Shown here: positions 57,968 through 64,000 of the stretch, in pieces
Numbering within the stretch: position 1 is the first letter of the stretch
Layout of the letters: the number at the start of each line of letters is the position of its first letter
Source of the DNA: Oncomelania hupensis
Taxonomy: Eukaryota; Mollusca; Gastropoda; Littorinimorpha; Pomatiopsidae
Reading direction: 5' to 3'
Length of the DNA: 64,000 bases
Assembly: GCA_036898135.1 (NCBI GenBank)
Contig: CM072513.1
Span: 36,105,428-36,169,427, forward strand
The notes under the pieces: generated by a model
What the model was told of the DNA's origin: nothing
What the model saw: the letters and a program-made list of their open reading frames with translations, nothing else
The model's database searches: none
Position numbers and translations under genes: made by a program

Positions 57968-59682
57968 TGTCACGACCCACACTCAGTTTGAACTTTATAT
58001 TGTTGTTTGTAGATAGGTGGTCTTCTCGCAAGTGCCTATGAATCATCGTTTTGTGTGCCTTTGAATAAGCCGGGACAAAAGTAAATGAAAAGTGTGACGT
58101 AACTTATTGTCGTAGAAAAGAGGAAATGACGAAAGAGAAAGAAGACAGGTATTTGGTCGTTACATGGAGGTCCCAGGAACAGTGAATCTAGGAGCAGTGT
58201 GTTGAATCGTTTTTTGTCCCTGCTAATCCTTTATCCGTCAACTGTACGCTTAAGGAAATACGTACGTGATATCCTCACGTAGCGGTGCCCTACGACAAGA
58301 ACTTGAGTTTTCACCAGAAGTCGTTTGAGAACGATGAGGGAGAAAGAGTTCGACCTTGAAACTGGTGCAAGTTCGACTGTTTGTTTTAGTCAATGAAGAT
58401 CGAGACGACTAGTAGACCTGACCGTTGACCTACCTGTACCAAAAGGAATGCTGCGGATGAAGAGACGTATCCGACCTTAGCCGCATCACCGTATCCACGG
58501 GTAGTTGAGTAAGTGTGGACTTGGGTGTTTTCACTGGCTAGTCGGGTGTCTCTTTGTTGTCATTTATTTCTGTGGTCCGTATTTTGTCGTGTCATTGTTG
58601 GTTATCATTATGTTGTGGGGCTAAAATATTATGGGGAAGTATTATACTCGAATAAGTGATACCATATTTATTACAATCATTATTCTTCCAAGCATACAAC
58701 ACATTCAAGGTTGCAGTCATTCATTCATACATGCGTTAGATTTACATTTGTGATTGTTACAATACAAGAGTTAGCGATTATTATTATTAAGGAAAATGGT
58801 TGAGTTTTCAATTGCATCAGGAAGCATGTATAAATTGTTACTCAAATTCTTAGAAGATTTTGTATGGGTTATGTTGCAGTGTACCCTTCGCTTTTTGCCT
58901 TTGGTTTCATCTTCAACTTCGATTTTACCTTCAACTTCAACTTTAACTTCGACTTTGTTTTTGGGTTTACCATCACTTTTCACCGATTGTATTATAATAG
59001 ACTTTTTGCCAGTGAACTTTTTGCCTTCGCTTCTTCACCACAGACTTTGAAATATTGGATGACCACGGCGGATGCATCTAATCGTAGCAGCTACAGTCCC
59101 AGTGACATTCGAGGTGTATGCACTTATCGATTACATCTAGTGCATTGACAATTTTTAGTTTATTTGCCTACTGTGTTCCCGGGACATATATACATTTCAC
59201 TCCTGCGTTGAGCGAGTTCATGCTCTAGTGTCTTCGGGGCGTTTTTGTTATTATGCAATTTCGTATTGCAAAGGTTTGATCGCAGGAGTGTGATATGTAT
59301 TTGTAAAACGGGACTTGTGAACTGAAATCGTTATAACAGTAGTAGCAACAAATTTGTAAACAGTGCATAGGTTGTGTGCGAACAATGAGTGAACAGTAGA
59401 AAAGGAAAACAAAGAGACTGAACGAGAATACTGTGTAGAACCATTTAATTTATTTAAAACAAAGAACATTTCATTCGGTCGTTTGATTTTATCACCTTTA
59501 TAAATTTTAGTTATTCATTTACGACTCCATGTTATGTTCATGTGAATAAATTGTTGTTTTATTTTGCCAACGTAATACTTGTCTCTATCTATTCATCCGT
59601 TGTTCACGTATGGTTGCATACACTGCTCAGAGTTCCCCTTTATGGTAAGAGAAACGAAGGACCGTAAGGGGGGGCTTTGACA
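57968..59682 (+). mobile_element. 5' LTR of element 2, second copy
   Basis: Equivalent to 24586-26299 with one extra G near 59238. The primer-binding site is at 59687-59704. Confidence 0.75.
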
Positions 59683-60002
59683 TATTTGGTGGCAGCGGTG
59701 GGATCGAACGGATGAATGGAGGAGATAGAATTACGTTGACATTGTTGTGTTATACCATACAATCAGAGTAAGTGACGTGGGTGGTTGGCGGGTGCTGGAG
59801 CGTTTTGAATCGCGTGGGCGCACTTAGAGCACCCGACAGTAATAAGGTAGGCAACCAAGCCCACACTTTACTATAATACAACTTAGTGTCATCTGAGCCA
59901 AACCGTGGTATAACTGTTGAGTTATTTGAACTCTGAGATATATAGTTGGTAAATAGATTTGTTGTTTACCAATTATACAAGAAAAGGTGGTCGGCTAGCA
60001 AA

Positions 60003-63000
60003 ATGTCCGCCACCCGGAAAGGTACAAAACGTGCTGGAGCCAAGAAAACGATTGGTGGGGAAGGGACATCGATCACCCCTAGCAGCGACTCAGCCGATAT
60101 TGTACTGGGAGCATCGGGAGAAGCGACCATGTCCAGTTTGACGAGAGAAGAGACTCTGAGTACGTCTGTCTTAGGTTTCCCTCGCATGGCGGTAGCCGTA
60201 GAACCGTCAAGGAACCAAGAGACGTCCGAAGTGATTGACGTATCCGTGAAGTATAGAGAATTAGGTATGAGCCTAGGCCTGCGAGAAGAGGCGCTAGCGA
60301 GATTTGTCGTGGATGGCATCCAAAAGGAAGAAGAACGAAGAGAGCGAGAAGAAGACAGACGTTTAGTGGAGAGGAAAATGGAAGAAGAGCGAAGAAAAAT
60401 AGAAGAAGAGTGAAGAGAGCGCGAAGAAGACAGACGGCTAATGGAAAGAAAAATAGAAGAAGACAGACGTCTAATGGAGAGGAAAATGGAAGAAGAGCGA
60501 AAGGAAAAAGAAGAAGAACGTCGCCGACGCGAAGAGGAAAAAGAAGAAGAACGTCGCCGACGCGAAGAGGAAAAAGAAATAGAACGTCGCCGACGCGAAG
60601 AAGAAAAAGAAGAAAAACGTCGCCGACGAGAAGAAGAAAAGGAAGACAGACGTCTAATGGAGAGAAAAATGGAAGAAGAACGTCGCCGACGAGAAGAGGA
60701 AAAAGAAGAAGACAGACGTCTGATGGAGAGGAAAATGGAAGAAGAACGTCGCCGACGAGAGGAAGAGAAAGAAGAAGAACGTCGCCGACGCAAGGAAGAC
60801 AAAGAAGAAGAACGAAGATCATTAGAAATCAGAATGGAGGCAGAGAAAGAACGGATGAAAATGCAGATGGAGGTGATCAGAGAAGAACGCGAAGTTTTCG
60901 CTGACCGTTCAACTCGTAGAGAACATCATGATGGTTACCGACTGAAAATTCACCCTTTCGATGGTAGAGAAGACATCGAAGCTTATCTGCGTCATTTTGA
61001 ACTCATAGCTGAATCACAAGGATGGAATAGAGATTGCTGGGCAGCAAGGTTGTCTCCACTATTGTCAGGAGAAGCGCGCGATACGTATTTGCGTCTGACA
61101 CCCGAACAGGCTCAAGATTTTGAAGAAGTACGCAACGCGCTGTTACGTCGTTTTCGCCGCGATGCGGAATGGTATCGCCGACAGTTCCGAGAGACCAAGA
61201 AAGAACAAAATGAAACTTTTCCGCAATTTCTCATCCGGTTGCAGACATCTGTAGAAAGATGGTTTTCCTTGGCAGACAAAGACATCGATGACGCGAAGTC
61301 TGTGTTAGACATGTTTTTGGCTGAACAGATATATTCAGTAATGAATCCTGAGCTCGAGATGTTCGTGCGTGAACGATTGCCGACAGACGCCGCACAAGCA
61401 GCCGAATATGCTCAACTGCATTTGGACGTAAAACGAGCCGTATCCCGAGGACCTGTTTTCCAAAGAGCGAGTCCACGAACACCGAGCAGTCAACCCGAGC
61501 GTAGACCGAACGAGTCACAAACGAGATTGAGGGAACCTATTAGGAGACCAGTTGTCGGTAGAGATGAAAGAGACAGGAGGAATTCAGACGAGTGCTATAA
61601 GTGTGGGGGTAAGGGGCACTTCGCCAGGCAATGCATGAAAACGCATGCAGTCAGTCAGGTTACAATTGCGACCGACACCCTACCGATCTATACTCCGCCA
61701 ATAGACGTCCGATCTATTAAACCCTATAACCCGTGGAGTGAGGGTCGGATCAACGAAAATACAGTACGCATCATGCGTGATACTGGAGCAGAGATGGGAG
61801 CAGTTGCTTCAAAATGGGTCAAACCTGAAGATTACACAGGGAGGAGTGTTGAAGTGTACTTAGCAGACCAGACAAAAACGGGAAAGTACCCTACAGCATG
61901 GGTGAAACTTGAATCAGGCTTTGTGACAGGGACTGTTGAACTGTTCGTCCTTGACCACATGGGACCTGACATTCTTCTGGGTAACTGGATTACATTTTCA
62001 TCTGGTTACCGAAGCCCAGTTACCATTGATGGTAGTGAATGTGCCGTGGCAGCAGCAGTCGAAACAAGAGGACAAATAGAACGTGAAAAACGAGCGACAG
62101 TACCTTTGCAGGTATCGAAAACTCTAGGAGTGGAAGTCACACCGACAGAGTTGGCTGCATTGCAAGAAGAAGACGATAGTCTTAAAAAAGTTCGAGCGTT
62201 GGCTGATGCCCAGAGCGAACTGAAGTCAGGAAATGCTACAGTAAAATTCACGCGAAAGAAAGGGTTACTATACAGGTTGCATCAGTTGCGAGGAATGGAG
62301 ACATCGCAGCTAGTAGTTCCCAAGAAACTACGAAAAGAAGTCATGAGGCTAGCTCATGATCCTCCCATGGCAGGACACCTAGGAGGAAAACGAACTCGCG
62401 AACGTATATGGAATACGTTTTTCTGGCCAGGTATGTGCGCAGACGTTCGCAGGTACTGTGCATCATGCATTGAATGCCAGAGAGTGACACCAAGGGGTCG
62501 AGTCAGCAAGGTACCCCTACAAAAGATGCCTTTGATGGACGAACCATTCCAAAGAGTGGCTATCGACATTGTAGGTCCGATTGCACCAAAGTCGGAACAA
62601 GGTAACCAATACATTTTGGTAGTTGTCGACTACGCTACACGATACCCAGAAGCAGTTCCGTTGAAAAGAATTGACACTGAAAAAGTAGCAGAGGCTATGT
62701 GGACCATATGGTCGAGGGTAGGCATCCCTCATGAAATACTAACCGACAGGGGGACGCAGTTCATGTCAGCAGTCATGGATGAAATAAACAGATTGTTGGC
62801 CATCCATGGAAAAGCCACCACACCCTACCACCCTCAGTGTAACGGGCTGGTTGAGCGGTTTAACGGCACTCTGATGACCATGCTGAGAAAACTGACTACA
62901 GAACAGCCACGGATGTGGGACCGGTACATACCAGCTCTTCTTTTCGCCTACCGAGAGGTACCTCAAGAGGCTACTGGATTTTCACCGTTTGAGCTACTAT

Positions 63001-63917
63001 ACGGAAAAACAGTCAGAGGACCGATGGCCGTGTTGAGAGAGCTATGGTCGAAGGAGATTGCTGCTGAAGAAGTGAAAGTAAGCAGTGAATACGTAGTCGA
63101 TCTACGCAATCGCATCGAGGAGACGTGCCAGATAGCAAAAGAACATATGAAAGGTGTTGCAGAGCGCCAGAAACACTACTTTGACCGAAAAGCGAAACCC
63201 AGGGTCTTCAAAGCAGGCGACAGAGTGTTGCTGTTGCTACCCACTAAACATAATAAACTCCAAATGGCTTGGCAAGGACCCTATGAAGTCATAGAAAAAG
63301 TTGGCGAATGCGATTATCGCATATCAGTAGGACGGAAAACTAAACTCTTCCACGTCAATCTGCTGAAAGAATGCAGAGAAAGAGTGACAGTCGATGCAGT
63401 AGTGACAGAAGACGATCAATGGAAAGAAGAACAAGTGGGCAACGACATTCCAACGTGTCCGTTAGTGGCGACCGAGGGTCCGAAAGATGTACACGTTGAC
63501 CCAGAATGTCCAGAAATTCATGAGGACATCCTAAACATAGTGTCAGACTATGCAGACATTTTCACTGATTTCCCTTTACGATGCACCTTGGATACGTGCG
63601 AGATAAAGATGATCAATGAAGAGCCAGTCCGTACAAGACAATACCCTTTACCTCATTCGCAAATGCAGGTGGTGAAGGATGAAGTAGAAACGATGATGAA
63701 ATTACGGGTCATTGAGAGAGCAACGTCACCGTATAGCTCACCGATTGTGCTAGTGAAGAAAAAAGATGGACAAATACGATTTTGCGTTGATTTTCGCAAA
63801 ATGAATCGTAACATCGTCTTCGACGCTGAGCCTCTACCTGTCATGAATTGGCTAGTTTTAACTCTGCTCATTGACTATTTAGCATGTGTAGTACTTGTAC
63901 CCTTAGAGAGTCAGTAA
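60003..63917 (+). CDS. Gag-Pol of element 2, second copy
   Basis: Equivalent to 26620-30534: same start, the same TGA at 60411-60413 in the charged-helix region, and the same domain order Gag, zinc knuckle (61593-61634), protease (about 61779), integrase (62355-63300), RT start (about 63723-63838). Sharing the nonsense codon means it predates the split of the two copies or, if the copies are one locus, is a single mutation and not a random sequencing error. Confidence 0.9.
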
Positions 63918-64000
63918 GATAACACAGCAGCAATAAAAGTACACACTGCGAGCCAGACCCTCACAGCCCAGTGAATCAGCCCTGTGTGCGAGAGTCGTAA
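63839..64000 (+). mobile_element. 5' LTR of element 3, second copy, cut by window end
   Basis: The first 162 bases of the LTR seen in full at 30456-31980, again beginning TGTCATGAATTGG inside RT. Confidence 0.75.

Larger units (their letters stand above)
36645..64000 (+). repeat. Second copy of the 27.35-kb direct repeat
   Basis: It repeats 3265-30617 in order and orientation; the stretches without features between the entries below are the same as in the first copy. It starts with aagaacatcaagaaca immediately after the N run, just past where the first copy has its GAT microsatellite. It ends at the window edge inside the element 3 LTR, so the real end of the repeat lies outside. Confidence 0.97.

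Overview
This 64-kb window is eukaryotic, transposon-rich, mostly AT-rich nuclear DNA with no convincing host gene. The repeat families point to an invertebrate animal, probably a mollusc-like lophotrochozoan. They include tRNA-headed SINEs, an RTE-like LINE with a GGATA-type tail, LINEs carrying RNase H, a CR1/L2-like LINE tail with a short tandem-repeat end, and Ty3/gypsy (Metaviridae-type) LTR elements. The taxon is an inference; no rRNA, mitochondrial or host coding sequence fixes it.

The largest-scale structure is a direct duplication. Positions 3265-30617 recur at 36645-64000, shifted by 33,380-33,383 bases. I found eight small indels between the copies, mostly in homopolymers or microsatellites, and they account exactly for the drift of the offset. 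The second copy starts at the right edge of a run of exactly 500 N (36145-36644). The simplest reading is two overlapping contigs, or two haplotypes, placed end to end, so almost every feature is listed twice. A recent true tandem duplication is the alternative.

Layout, first copy: 1-3264 is A-rich sequence, TATTG repeats and one short unidentified ORF. A (GAT)n tract follows, then two minisatellites (49-bp unit 3917-5056; 42-bp unit 5211-6241, interrupted by a SINE). A second tRNA-like SINE head lies at 6712. At 8444-9250 is a 5'-truncated RTE-like LINE with a clear 10-bp target duplication. A CR1/L2-like LINE 3' end is at 11115, and a decayed LINE RNase H fragment with a (TAA)n tail at 12615-13885. 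At 14488-16066 is a foldback-like element with about 0.4-kb inverted arms built from palindromic modules, with a SINE inside one arm. A second RTE-like fragment is at 17014. A diverged tandem repeat (18595-18985) lies near a remarkable heat-shock-element array (19347-19439). An antisense LINE RNase H fragment occupies 21349-22390.

From 22391 to 34506 lies a stack of three same-orientation LTR retrotransposons. Element 1 is broken in its integrase C-terminus exactly where the LTR of element 2 begins. Element 2 is broken in its reverse transcriptase exactly where the LTR of element 3 begins. Element 3 is broken in its integrase core by an unidentified sequence. Element 2 encodes, in one frame with one nonsense codon, Gag, zinc knuckle, protease, integrase and then the start of reverse transcriptase. 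Integrase before RT is the unusual order known from Gmr1-type elements, and element 3 also goes from protease directly to integrase. An antisense RTE-like LINE (35031-36144) runs into the N gap. The second copy repeats this up to the first 162 bases of the element 3 LTR.
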